This document shows positions 23,825 through 34,834 of a DNA stretch of 64,000 bases, piece after piece. The position numbers and the translations under genes are program-made. This DNA comes from Gamarada debralockiae (Eukaryota > Ascomycota > Leotiomycetes > Helotiales > Hyphodiscaceae), in the NCBI GenBank assembly GCA_002803225.1, contig NXFV01000186.1, positions 21,559 to 85,558 on the forward strand, in the 5' to 3' direction. The notes below the pieces were generated by a model that was not told the origin of the DNA, ran no database searches, and saw only the letters and a list, made by a program, of their open reading frames with translations. How positions within the stretch are numbered: position 1 is the first letter of the stretch; every line of letters begins with the position of its first letter.

Positions 23825-25303
23825 ATGGCTGGCGGTGGTGTTCCCCTCGCTGCTCCGACGCTTGCGTCTGGTTTCCTCAGCGGCAAAGCCCTCATCTTCC
23901 CTCTATCCCTCGTCATCTCGCTGTTCTTCCTGTGGGGCTTCAGTTACGGTCTTCTCGATGTGCTCAACAAGCACTTCCAAACGGTTCTCGACATCACCAA
24001 GCTTCAATCTACTGGTCTTCAAGTCGTCTACTTCGGCGGAGGTTACCTGCTTTTCTCCCCGGTTGCTGCTGAAGTCATGAAGCGAAAGGGTTACAAAGTC
24101 ACAATTCTAATGGGGCTTTCTCTCTACTCTCTGGGTGCCATCTTCTTCTGGGTCAGTATTCCTTACTTCAATCACTCTCAGTCACAATTACTGACTTTCA
24201 AATAGCCCACCGCACACTTCTCCGCATACAGCCATCGTCTTGCCTCTTTCGGTGGCTTCTGCGCCTGCACTCTCGTCATCGCCTGTGGTCTCGCTACTTT
24301 GGAAACTGCTGCCAACTCCTACGCTGTCGTTATCGGTGATCCAGCCTCAGCGTCTGCTCGTCTTCAATTCTGCCAGTCCTGGAACGGTGTTGCTTCTTTC
24401 ATCGGTCCCTTGATTGCTTCCAAGTTCTTCTTCACCGGCAAGAACGCCCACAACTTGGTCAATGTCCAATTTGTCTACCTTGCCGTCGCCTGCGCTGGAG
24501 TTGCAATTGCCATCCTCTTTTTGGTCTCCAAGCTCCCTGAGGTCTCCGAGGAGATGCTCAACAGCTCCACTGCGGTCGAGAACTTCGCTATTGACGAGTT
24601 CGGAAACGAGATCGGACAAGGCCCTCTTTATAAGCAATACAACATGATCTTCGGCTTCATTGCTCAGTTCTGCTACGTAGGCGCACAAGTCACAGTTGCT
24701 AGCTTCTTTATCAACTATGCCACGGAAAACGCAACCTTTAGCTCAGCCCAGGCATCCAATATGTTGTCTTACGCCCTCATCACCTTCACCGTCGGTCGCT
24801 TCATTGCCACAGCGCTCGCTACCGTCTTCCAAGCCGACTTTCTTCTGATGATCTACGCGACCTTCGCAATCGCTTTCAACGCTATCATCATTGCTACCCA
24901 CGGAAAGGGCGCAGTCATAGTCCTCATCCTTCTCTTCTTCTTTGAGGCTCCAATGTACCCAACTCTCTTCACACTCGGTACTGCCAATCTTGGCCGCCAC
25001 ACTCGACGTGGTGCAGGTATCTTGGTCATGGGTGTTTCTGGAGGCGCCGTCTTCCCACCGATTCAAGGTGCCATTGCTGACTCAGCAGGCACTCGTATCT
25101 CTTACATCGTCCCTCTCGTCGGATTCGCATATGTTCTCGGCTACACCACCTTCCACTGGATCAGACATGGCCGTCACATCATACGTGTCAAGAATATTGT
25201 CACTTCTGCTGCTGGAATCATTGGTGGTGTTGTTGAGACTATCCACTATGATGGCGATAAGGTCATTAAGGTTGAGGAAGCTGAGCTTTCTCACAGCTCT
25301 TAA
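23825..25303 (+). CDS. Fucose-permease-like MFS carrier (FGHP family)
   Basis: Exons 23825..24151 and 24206..25303 (54-nt intron) give 474 residues with about 12 hydrophobic helices. The first helix motif FFLWGFSYGLLDVLNKHFQ is the hallmark of the fucose/galactose/glucose:H+ symporter group, and AANSYAVVIGDP with RLQFCQSWNGVASFIGPL in the middle matches the conserved helix 4-5 block (ANPY and NG motifs). EAPMYPTLFTLG in helix 10 is also typical. It would import a sugar at the plasma membrane by proton symport; the exact sugar is unknown. The ATG at 23825 starts the only N-terminus that fits. Confidence 0.92.
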
Positions 25304-26014
25304 TACATACACTTCATTATGGTATGAAGTCGGAGTTGCTGGAATGGAGACGAGAGTTCCTTTTTGCACGCATTATTTATTAGAGTGTACATATTATGAT
25401 GCATGATAGATGGATATAGATATCAAGATACCACGAATGAAGATAGAAGTTCGCTTACTTTCAAACCTTCCCCATTCTCCTTTTCTGGTGGCTTGATATT
25501 AGCATTTCTCGTCAGTTGACTGTTTGAAGTTACCTTTCATCCCCCTACATCTCTTAGTGGTCAAGTCTGATTCAAGTCATTTAGATGAATAGAACATTAA
25601 ACTGAAATGACTGATCCGAATTGAGTCGTAACAGTACTTTTCCAGGGCCCACATTATGAACTGCTGACCCCTCTCCCAATTAGCGGAACTCTACAAGGGC
25701 GCGATTTCTTGAAAGTGCGTCGATGACTTCAGCAATCAACAAAAGAGACCTTGAATATCCACCGTATTATAGCTCCTCGAAACTGAATCAGGAAGTGACC
25801 AAATTGAAGAATTATTTTACATGCAGTCTTTTTGGTGAGAACCTTGGGATCATTCACCTGCCAGCGAAGAGTGACCCCTGTAAAAGCTAACTTAGCCTTC
25901 CCGACAACCCCTGTATTTTGAGGGTCCAAGCTTCAAATCCCCAACTCCTTGAATCTTTTTCTCAGGGATCGACAACTTCAACAGTTGACGCGACAATGAC
26001 ATGACGATGAAGCG
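25304..26014. other. Intergenic region
   Basis: 711 bp between the carrier and the phosphopantetheinyl transferase gene, both on the plus strand. Nothing beyond expected 3' UTR and promoter sequence is visible. Confidence 0.45.
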
Positions 26015-27210
26015 ATGCCGCGACCTTTCCCGTTTCCCATTAATGTGGGCACCGATATCTGCTCTGTGCAGCGTATCTTCCGTTTCTTAACCGAATACAA
26101 TCCCCAACGCAGAGCAAGATTTGTCAAGAGGATCTTAACACCCAGGGAAAGAGAATTGAGATGGATACCTGTTGGGGATACTTTGGCAGCATGGGGGGAT
26201 TTACAAAAGCAGAGGGAACAGCTAGGCGTGGGATATAAGGAGTTCCCATCAAGAACTGCTTACAGTTTTGATTTTCGGGCGGGACCGTTTCCCCATACTG
26301 TCAACGATGGACAGACCGCAGATTCGAGGTTATATAAGGGCACGCGGCCCTTCCACTTTCCACAGACAACAGAAGACCGGAATACAAAGACCGTCGAAGG
26401 TGATGAGACTGCAGATGTGGAAATGTCAGAGGAAGGATCAACGACTCTCACTCTTGAAAATGCAGCAAGTGGAGACGTTAGGGAGGACACAGCTGCGGCA
26501 GATCTTGCACCGTCGAACGAATTATCAATTGGTGACTCGGAAGGCCCTTTTTTCCAGAAGCGGTTGGAAAGAATGGCTGCAGACACTACCACTGTCGGAG
26601 AGGCAAATGTTTCAGAAGGGCGTGCGGAAAGTGAGGATGCCGAAGCAGCTGTAGCATCTGGAAGTGTGGCTGATGGAGAAGCAGCGGCTATCAGAGACCA
26701 GCAGCAGCAGAAGGAAAAGGGTGATTTGACTTCCGAACTGGAAGTCTTAGACGAGAAGCTGAAGAAGCTTTACCCTGAAATGTGGAATATTGCCCAGTTC
26801 CTCGCAGGCCGGCAAGTTTTTCCACCCATCACGCCGTCTAGCCATTTCGTTCTAACAAGATCTTCAGGTTTGCTGCCAAGGAAGCTGCTATGAAGGCCTA
26901 CCAGACTCGTCGGCTCACATATCAGGATATCCAGATTGTCTCGCAACCGCTACTGAATGGAATGACGCAGGCACCAATAGCCATGGTCAAACCCGAACAT
27001 GGCGATTGGGATGATGCGCAAATAATACCGATGAGCATAAGTCATGACGGGGGCTTTGCAACAGCTGTCTGCATGGCATTTGAGAATAGTCCTGGTGCAA
27101 CTTTCGAGACCGCAGACGATGTTGAGAATGCCCCCGGTCTGAGAGCAGCAAAGAAGGACGGAGCTTCGGATCAGCTTCGGCGTCAAGAATCACCACTAGA
27201 GCAAAGATAG
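26015..27210 (+). CDS. ppt2: Mitochondrial-type 4'-phosphopantetheinyl transferase (ACP synthase)
   Basis: Exons 26015..26811 and 26868..27210 join to 379 residues through a GC-AG intron (donor GCAAGT at 26812). The start INVGTDICSVQRI holds the Mg-binding Asp; FAAKEAAMKAY is the WxxKEAxxKA box; SISHDGGFATAVCMAF is the last conserved strand. AcpS-type enzymes move phosphopantetheine from CoA to the Ser of acyl carrier protein, here most likely mitochondrial ACP. Between the conserved parts lies a long acidic, low-complexity insert (about residues 115-240) that makes this protein much longer than bacterial AcpS (about 125 residues). The splice is supported because only this junction restores GR-FAAKEAA. 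Confidence 0.9.
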
Positions 27211-27788
27211 GGTGGAAACTTGAATCTCCTTCAACGGATTGAATCACTACCAGAGGAACATAATACGCCATGCAACATAATCTGGTTCGAAACATCGCTG
27301 CAGAAGCTACGCCTGGCCATTTAAAAGACATTTTTAAAGGGGTTTTATCTAAAATTATTATTAGATTTGATTGCGTCGGTCGATGACAATTAAGCCTGCG
27401 TTCGTCTTTCTGGCACAGTCGAGGATGCAGTTGGAGCTATCATGAGAAACGGCTATCAACTACTCTATTATCTGCGAGGCCGCGTATTCCAAAAGGTGTC
27501 CGCGATTCTTATAGCACGACATCCGCCATAGATGCATTACGGGAGTTCTCGTCGAAGTGACTGGTCCGAGCAGGCATTACCATCACCCGTCTGTTTTAGG
27601 GCAAAAAGTTGGCGTTCAACAAGCATACAATGTAAAATTATAGATCTGTCTCAGTGAGCTTAATACCGTGTACCGTACGTTTCAGCAGTCTGAACAACTT
27701 TCTGAAAGAAGTATTTTGATAACTATTCCAAACCAAAACGCCTTCATAGTATACATTGATCATGTCCATCCCATCATTTCCAAGATGC
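27211..27788. other. Intergenic region between convergent genes
   Basis: 578 bp between the 3' ends of the transferase (plus) and thymidylate synthase (minus). Only terminator-type sequence is expected; no gene is supported. Confidence 0.45.
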
Positions 27789-28838
27789 CTAAACCGACAT
27801 CTTCATAGCAATCCCCTTATGCGGCTCGTACCCCTTAACCACAAAATCCTCCACCTTCCACCCATCAATAGTCCCCCCCTTCTCCCGCCCAATCTCCAAT
27901 TCAGGAAACGGCCTTGGTTCCCTCGTCAACTGCACCTTCAACGCCTCAACATGATCCACATAAACATGCGCATCACCCATCGTATGCGTGAACGTTCCTG
28001 GCACCAAATCACACACATGAGCTAGCATATGCGTCAACAGCGCATAACTGCAAATATTGAATGGCACACCGAGACCCATATCACAACTGCGCTGATAAAG
28101 CTGGCAATGCAATCTTCCCTTCGCTTTCTCCCCATCCTTATCCTTCGGAAACGAGACATAGAACTGCGCAAACATATGACAAGGCGGCAATGCCATGAGT
28201 TTCAAATCCTTCGGATTCCACGCTGACAAGATAATCCTACGATCATAAGGATTATTCTTCAACTTCCAAATCACCTCAGCCAATTGATCGACTCCCTTCC
28301 CAGTATAATCCGTTTCCGCATCCACATATTCGGCTCCAAAATGTCGCCATTGGAATCCGTAAACGGGACCCAGATCTCCTACAGCACGGTGCGAGAGGCC
28401 CACGGAATCCAGGTATTCGCGGGATCCGTTGCCGTCCCAGATTTTTATGCCGGCGGCTGAGAGGGGGAGGGAGGAGGTTGAGCCTGAGATGAACCAAAGG
28501 AGTTCTGCGATGACGGCGCGCAAGAAGACGCGTTTTGTTGTTAGGAGGGGGAGGAGGGGGGTGCCGTCTGCGGAGGAGAGGGAGAATTTTAATGGACGGA
28601 TCGCGAAAAGAGAGAAGGTTCCGGTTCCCGTTCTGTGTGGCTGTCAGTACATGTCTGCTTGATTGAGAGGATTAGATCCTTGCCTGTCTGGTCGATGCTC
28701 TCCGTTGTCCAGGATCTCGCGGATAAGGTCGAGGTATTGGTACTCTTCGTGAGCAGAATCTTTTGCTGGAGTAGAAACTTCCGTCTGTTTCAATGAGACT
28801 TGAGCCACGGGCTCGGTTTCCATGATTGAAGGCGCCAT
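27789..28838 (-). CDS. Thymidylate synthase
   Basis: Exons complement(27789..28632, 28684..28838) give 332 residues. The 51-nt intron again has a GC donor (GCAAGG at 28683) and restores [15 protein letters not shown], the invariant phosphate-binding start. Other signatures are [10 protein letters not shown], the catalytic cysteine in [10 protein letters not shown] (around residue 200), [14 protein letters not shown] (dUMP phosphate-binding Arg and Ser) and the C-terminal IAMKMSV. It converts dUMP and methylene-tetrahydrofolate to dTMP and dihydrofolate. About 45 extra N-terminal residues precede the core. Two MCB boxes lie 51-87 bp upstream, so S-phase control by MBF is likely. Confidence 0.96.
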
Positions 28839-28888
28839 TGTCGATTTTGTTGTTGATGTTGCGGAGATGGAGAGGAATCAGGTACCAG

Positions 28889-28894
28889 ACGCGT
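28889..28894. promoter_or_regulatory. MCB box (MBF site), proximal
   Basis: ACGCGT in the context CAGACGCGTT, 51 bp upstream of the thymidylate synthase ATG. ACGCGT is the binding sequence of Mbp1/Res-type factors. Confidence 0.7.
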
Positions 28895-28919
28895 TCTGTT
28901 GAAAAGCCTAGCCTTGCAG

Positions 28920-28925
28920 ACGCGT
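28920..28925. promoter_or_regulatory. MCB box (MBF site), distal
   Basis: Second ACGCGT, in the same CAGACGCGTT context, 31 bp from the first (three helical turns), same orientation, 82 bp upstream of the thymidylate synthase ATG. Confidence 0.7.
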
Positions 28926-29382
28926 TTTCAAGTGCCCGCGATTTTAGCGTGTTTTGGCCTGAACTCCACCTATCAAATTTCTTCAGATCTACTTCCACTT
29001 TTAGTAATAAAATCTTCCCGTCGTTTGAAAGCCATGTGGCCGTGTTCACTAATCGCAACCTCAAAATACTAATCATCCCGCATGAAATATAAACGGTGGC
29101 TTGCAATGGAGTTTCCACAAGCACGAATCAATCTGACAAATCGTCGGCATGCGATCCAAAGTTCTTCCGCTTTGAGATCGTCCATGCAACACTACAGGGA
29201 ACTAGGGATATCCGGATATCTCAAGAGGTTGCATCAGGGTGTTCTTGAGGATAAGTATCCCGTTTCTCTCATCAGTCAATATCTATTCAGTCTTTGTTCT
29301 GTCAATTGTTTGCCAAGCCCTTCTTAACGTCCTAATTGGCGTCTTTTTATTAGCAATAGTTCCACGAACCAGACAACTGAAA

Positions 29383-30342
29383 ATGGTTCAAAAGACAGTT
29401 CTCATCACTGGATGCAGTGCAGGTGGAATCGGCGAGGCTCTAGCCAAAGAGTTTCACAAGAAAGGACTACGGGTCTTTGCAACAGCTCGAAATCTCGCCA
29501 AAGTCCAGCAGCTGAAAGCTCTAGGTCTGGATATTATTCAACTTGATGTTGTGGATGACGAGTCCATCAAGCAGGCAGTTGAGAAGGTCAGAGCGGCTAC
29601 TGGAGGAACGTTGGATTTTCTAGTCAACAACTCGGGCGGAGGTAAAAGTTTCGAATCGTTCAAAGGATTTTTACTGATGATGCCTAGGTTACAACCTTCC
29701 GTTATTGGATACCGATGTCTCTGAAGCAAAGAAGATGTTCGATGTGAACGTCTTTGCGCTCATCAGTGTTACTAAAGCCTTCTCTCCCTTGTTGATCGCT
29801 TCCAAGGGAACGATCATTAACATCGGTTCCATCGTCGGGAAAGCTCCCATTCCTTGGCAAGGCTACTACAATGCCAGCAAGGCCGCTGTCCACATCCTGA
29901 GTGACCAGCTCCGTCTCGAATTGTCGCCATTTGGCGTTGACTGTATCTGCGTCATCACCGGAGTCATCAAGACGCACTTCTTTGATAATTCCCCAGGTAT
30001 CAAGCTACCAGCGGACTCACTCTATGCTCCTGGGAAGGACATCATTGAATCTATAACAGGGGGTTCTCAGGTCCAGAAAAATGCTATGAATGTGGATGTA
30101 TACGCAGAAGGTGTTGTAAAGAATGCATTGAAGAGCCACCCAATCAAGGTTCAGTGGCTTGGTGCATCGACTTGGCAGATCTGGTTTATGGGAACTTTTT
30201 TCTGGTCGACGATCTGGGTAAGTGTTGCAACATTTCGATTTTGAGATGATTTGTTAACGTGATATAGGACTTTGTCTTCCCTTCAGCGTTCCAAATTACG
30301 ACTGTCACGAAGAAGATCAAGGCGGCAGAGAAAACGAAGTAG
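29383..30342 (+). CDS. Ayr1-like short-chain reductase (1-acyl-DHAP reductase type)
   Basis: Exons 29383..29641, 29688..30217 and 30268..30342 (introns 46 and 50 nt) join to 287 residues. Motifs: TGCSAGGIG (9-17) for the cofactor, LVNNSGGG, NIGSIVGKAPIPWQGYYNASKAA with catalytic Tyr and Lys, then a hydrophobic C-terminal segment (WQIWFMGTFFWSTIW) that would anchor it in ER or lipid-droplet membrane. Yeast Ayr1 reduces 1-acyldihydroxyacetone phosphate with NADPH for phosphatidate synthesis. Close paralogues are common in fungi, so the substrate is a family-level inference. Confidence 0.9.
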
Positions 30343-30542
30343 GACTCATGACAGCTGGCGAGGTTCAGGAAACAATGTTTGGCGTTAACAGGGCAATGAT
30401 GAATTTCAGGTAGAATAAGGTATATTTCCAACTAATCATAACACAATCCAATGTTTTCCAAATTTTCTTCCCTCTTACTCGTTACGATCTGCACGTCGCA
30501 CCACTAATATGAGCTCCCCCTTCACACTTCCATCCCATCCTA

Positions 30543-31359
30543 TCACCAAGGGACAACCCTCATACCCCCCTCCTCAAACTCCAAAAAACTCCCCGGCATC
30601 CAAGTCCCTCTCTCCGCCATCACCAATCTCACCACAACCTCCGCCCCATCAACCGGATCCTTGGTCCCCTTCCACCCATTGAACGCTGTCTTACAGTGTC
30701 CCGGATTCACTGTATAAAAATCCACTTTCCCTTCCCCTTCCTTTCTCGCATTTTCCACTTTCTGTTGCTCAATAGTCAAAGCATTCAACGCAACCTTGGA
30801 AATTGAATAGGCAATCACGGCCGTAGGAGGAAAATTCGCTTCAGTACTTCGCTGCAAAGAGGCCCGTCCTGAGGAGATGTGTATTACGCAGGGGTGGGAG
30901 GAGAGGCGAAGTAGTGGGAGGAAGGTGTTGGTCACGGCGGCGACGGATGTTAGGTTTCCATTAATCGTTGTGTTGAATGAATTCCTTAAATCTGCTAAAT
31001 CATCTGTCTTCTGAACTACAGCCATGCCGGCGTTGTTTACAAGTACTTCATTCTCTTGTTAGTTTCATCCCTTTCTCACTTGATGAAAAGGAGACCTTAC
31101 TATCCAGTCTTCCATATTTATTTTCAACAACCGCTTTAGCGGCTAAGATACTGGCATCGTCTGTGACGTCCAGCACAACGACGTCTAGGGGAGCTGTTAC
31201 GCCGAGTTTCTGAAGCTCCTGGATCGCGGTCTCGCCTGCGGATTGGGAACGGCAGGCTAATATGTAGGTGGCGTTTGGTACTCGAAGAGCTGTAGACTGG
31301 ACGATAGCAAAGCCGATTCCGCGGTTTGCGCCTGTTACGAGGATTGTGCGTGACGACAT
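30543..31359 (-). CDS. Short-chain dehydrogenase/reductase (carbonyl-reductase-like)
   Basis: Exons complement(30543..31045, 31101..31359), 55-nt intron, 253 residues. Motifs: TGANRGIGFAIV near the start, ACRS after strand 2 (basic residue suits NADP), LVNNAGMAV across the splice, HISSGRAS and YSISKVALNAL (catalytic Ser, Tyr, Lys), NPGHCKTAFNG. It is a classical SDR; the substrate is unknown. It converges tail to tail with the Ayr1-like gene. Confidence 0.9.
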
Positions 31360-31772
31360 GTTGCTGAAGTAAAGGGAATATTTGGGTCACGTGAGATATA
31401 CAGTCAGGGGCAGTGAGAGATGTCTTATTGAGGAAGTTTGAGTAGAAGATTGTTGAGGCTTTATATACTTCTTAGAATTGCTCCTTATGTGAAAGATCTT
31501 CTACGGCTGAAGACAATCAAAACGGAAATCGCGGAGCCGTTGTGAGGGTTTGAGGATGGAGTTAAGTCGATAACACCGAGATCGCAAAATCGTGCATTTT
31601 ACAGAGCTGTTCTAAGGAGTTGTATATTTAAGCTTAGCAAGTAGACGCACAAAGCATAGAGGGGCTGAATGTGTCAATTAGTGTCTCGCAGTTTCTTGCA
31701 TCATTGGGAGATCATCTTTGACTGGATGTGCAAGTCCATGGTGTTCACTAATCCTGTCATTAGAGAGTACAT
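31360..31772. other. Intergenic region
   Basis: 413 bp upstream of the SDR start and downstream of the lactonase stop. No gene or repeat is supported. Confidence 0.4.
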
Positions 31773-33060
31773 TCAAATACTGAGTAACGCTCCCCTCGTC
31801 GACCTGGCCATTTGCAGCCTCCAAAGCTTCTGCTCATTACACAAGAACATCTCTCCTTCCTTGCCAAAGCAGAAATTTGCAACGCCGCCAGGCACAAGAA
31901 TTCTGCCGATGAGCGTCCCAGCTGGGTTCCAAACCTCGACACCATCACCGCAGCCTGAGTAGACATTACCATAGACATCGCATTTGATTCCATCGGGGAA
32001 ACCTTCCGCTGCCATGGCAAACAGTCTTCGGTTGACGAGGAATGGTGCCCCTGACGTAGTCATAACATCGAATGCGTAGATAGTAGCAGGTCTGAACACC
32101 AAGTCAGCGAGTTCGTGCAACAGAATGGCTCTTTAGACTTACCTGCGAGGATCCTTAGTTCCATCACCATGTATATGATCTGTATCCGTGATATACACAA
32201 TACTCTCATCCGGGTTAAACGCAATCCCATTCGGTCTCCCAAAGCCATCAGCCACAACCCTCAGATCCCCGTTCTTCGGATTATATCGATAGACTTGATT
32301 CGGCAGCTTTGGCTTCTGTCTGAAATCCTGCTCATGTCCATAGCACGGATCCGTGAACCATATACAGCCATCCTTAGCAACAACCACGTCATTCACAGAA
32401 TTGAAATCTCGGCCGTGGAAATTCGTAACCATGGGTTTGGGAGCCGTCGTTCCTCGAGGCATGAAGTATATCCCCCCAGTTCCAGCCTGCGCGGATCCTT
32501 GTGCGCAGAACAATATTCCATCTTCGTAATTCACTCCGCCGTTTGGCATGTCGATTCCCGGCGGGGGTCGCATCTTTGCCCACTCCACTGTATGCACATT
32601 GTTGTCCCCGCTCAAACGGTCTGTACGGTGAAGCTTCACTCTCGAGATGAGGATTGTCGGAAAGTTGGAGCTACTCGTAGCTTGCAGAAGGTTCGAGGTT
32701 ACGTAGAGTTCATCGTGGTTAGGGATGAAGACGCACGCTTCGTGGAAGAATGGGTTGTTGGAGGTTCCGGATGTTGAGAGGAGGGAGTGGGTGGGTGATG
32801 TGCCAATGAGTTCGGCAAAGGAGGCGTCACATTGGAGGAGGCTCACTTGGTCTGTGGGCTTGGAGGACGTCCTGAAGAGGTCGTATCAGTCCTGGGGTTG
32901 AGGGTGATGATCATAACTGACTGACTTGATTGTGCCATTGCTCTCTGCTAATCGGTCGATGATCTGGCTGTCCTTAGCACCAATGGGCACGGAAATGGTA
33001 GTGGCTTACTTGAACTTTAGTTGGAGACAATTGAATGTCTGCATTTGTTACTGCTGCCAT
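31773..33060 (-). CDS. SMP-30/gluconolactonase-type beta-propeller enzyme
   Basis: Best model complement(31773..32091, 32143..32871, 32926..32972, 33010..33060), 381 residues. The core carries FHEACVFIP, NGGVNYEDGILFCAQG, NSVNDVVVAKDGCIWFTDPCYG, RPNGIAFNPDESIVYITDT and FPDGIKCDVYGNVYSGCGDGVEVWNP, the blade motifs with the Asn and Asp residues that bind the metal in gluconolactonases. It would hydrolyse a lactone; fungal relatives include lactonohydrolases. The last two junctions are firm. The two small 5' exons are less certain: the first intron would be only 37 nt (32973-33009), so the N-terminal 33 residues need transcript support. Confidence 0.87.
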
Positions 33061-34072
33061 GGTTGTTGATGTTGTGAAGGTCAGAATTGATGGTTGGTCT
33101 CTTGAATGTTTTCTCTGCAGCAAAAGGAAATTGATCTGGCGAAGTTTGTGAATTCTACGAAAAAGACAAAACTTACAAAACCCTACTGTGTGAGGGGTCG
33201 ATCACTGCGGGGGCTTTATGAAGCAATGAATGAGGTTGTTTTGTGATACTTGGAAGCTCTCCTCGGCGTCTGACGGTGTTCAAGGGCCCTGCTCATTGGC
33301 AGAAGCGAGGGACTTCTCCATCACGTGTAGAAGCTCAGGGCCATTCGAATTGCAATGGGTATTGAGCTCGTATCGGTAATTTCTAACTTCTTCACTCTCT
33401 AAATATGCTTAGGCATGCGTGCAAAGCCGCAGTGAAAGTCCCTGGAGGGCATTATGACGGGGGTCGTGCTGCACGCAAGATCTTGACCCCCAATCCAGTT
33501 GAGTGACTGAACTTGTCGTATAAGGCCGTCTCGGGATTTTATCTGTTAAGCTGATCTTCACTGATTTCTTCTGTGAGAGATCAAATGACAGCTGGTCAAC
33601 CGGTTAGTATTTACATCAATAACCGCTAAGTTAGATTCGGCGACTAATTTGTCACTTCAAGGTAGCGAGGAAGTAAGTACGAATTAGCACGTCTCCTAAG
33701 TATATGGATGAGAAGCCATTTCAAAAGCTCTTCTTGGATATACCGTTTCAAAGGGGAAGGATACACTGACCAACCTTGGGGGTGATGAAAGATGCTTTCT
33801 GCCGGACAGTTGAAGGCTCCTATGACAGCTAATCGCTCGCCGACACTCTTGGACTTCGTGGAAGAACGTCGAATTCAAAGGATCAACACAGCCGTGATAT
33901 TTCCAGATTTTGGAGCACCCTAGGGCGATGGAGCACGCAAAGATCTCGAGACCGTATCAACCTTCCATCAACTCTTGCATTCTATATCCCCTTCCTAAAT
34001 GTACACATCCAGAGGAATGATCCGCTGATGAAGAAGGTTGACCTCCGCTCCGCAAAATCTCCTCATGCCAAT
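33061..34072. other. Intergenic region
   Basis: About 1 kb between two minus-strand genes: the promoter of the lactonase and the 3' flank of ATP synthase subunit k. The short frames present have no recognisable features. Confidence 0.45.
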
Positions 34073-34515
34073 CTATCGTCCGGCGTCCTTCTTTGTTGCA
34101 TCCACGTTGTTACCACTCTTTCCGTCTCCCTCGGCGTTCTTCAGGAATTCCCTAGAAAGATGTTAGATATGCCTCTACACAGAATAGAGCCCTTCGCCTT
34201 AATAGCTTCGTAGTCGATTCACTTACTTGATAAAGCTCTCCTCATCAGGACTTTGAGCATTGATGGGCGGTCCTTGTGACTTTTGTGCTTTCGATCCTCC
34301 CATAGACATGGCGCTAAGTCCTCCGATCGCACCAAGCGTGAATATAGCGAGCTATAGATCCAAAGACAATCAGCAACCAGTTTCAAGAAGTGCAGAGGCC
34401 CTGAGCTTGTTCAATTGGGCCAGGCAAAATTTGAGAAGCTTTGCAATGCCGAGGGAGATATTCATACCCAGTGTGAGCCAATTTGGCGACCGGCAATTGT
34501 GTACATTTGGACCAT
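34073..34515 (-). CDS. atp19: ATP synthase subunit k, mitochondrial (Atp19-like)
   Basis: A small three-exon gene, complement(34073..34151, 34227..34351, 34468..34515), 83 residues, introns 75 and 116 nt. The start MVQMYTIAGRQIGSHW, the single hydrophobic span LAIFTLGAIGGLSAM and the PPINAQSPDEESFIKEFL block are the complete signature of fungal subunit k, a dimer-associated membrane subunit of the F1Fo ATP synthase in the inner mitochondrial membrane. The exons are too short to stand out individually; all three junctions are phase-consistent and restore family sequence. The C-terminal 15 residues are a polar tail. It shares a short divergent promoter with the MTFP1 gene. Confidence 0.9.
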
Positions 34516-34834
34516 TTTGGCGATTCGAAGGTTCGACTATTATGAAGGGTGTGAGGATGAGGATTGTGGTTGAATTGAGCTTCGAGGAGGAGTCGATGCG
34601 ATGGTTGAATCTCGCAGGAGCTTCCGGTCCAAAAAATCTTGGCACTCAGCAAGCGCTGCCGCGCGTGAAATAGCGACGGCGTCATTTCCTTTCCCCGGGC
34701 ACAACCGAATCGCCTTCCTCATTCCGAGGTCAGAGGGAGGCTTGTGATCACCATAGTCGCCTCCCATCTTGTTTATGAGGATTCTCCAACTCTCTAACCT
34801 TTCTTCAAACTAACTACAATACCTCCAAGTCAAT
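34516..34834. promoter_or_regulatory. Shared divergent promoter of two mitochondrial genes
   Basis: 319 bp lie between the ATG codons of ATP synthase subunit k (minus) and MTFP1 (plus). The plus-strand leader near 34780-34830 is CT/AC-rich. No gene is present in the gap. Confidence 0.6.

Larger units (their letters stand above)
28839..29382. promoter_or_regulatory. Divergent promoter of thymidylate synthase and Ayr1-like reductase
   Basis: 544 bp separating the two starts. Apart from the two MCB boxes I see no ordered element and no gene. Confidence 0.55.

Noticed and set aside
34260..34673. Plus-strand frame of 137 codons
   Set aside because: It is the antisense shadow of the spliced ATP synthase subunit k gene.
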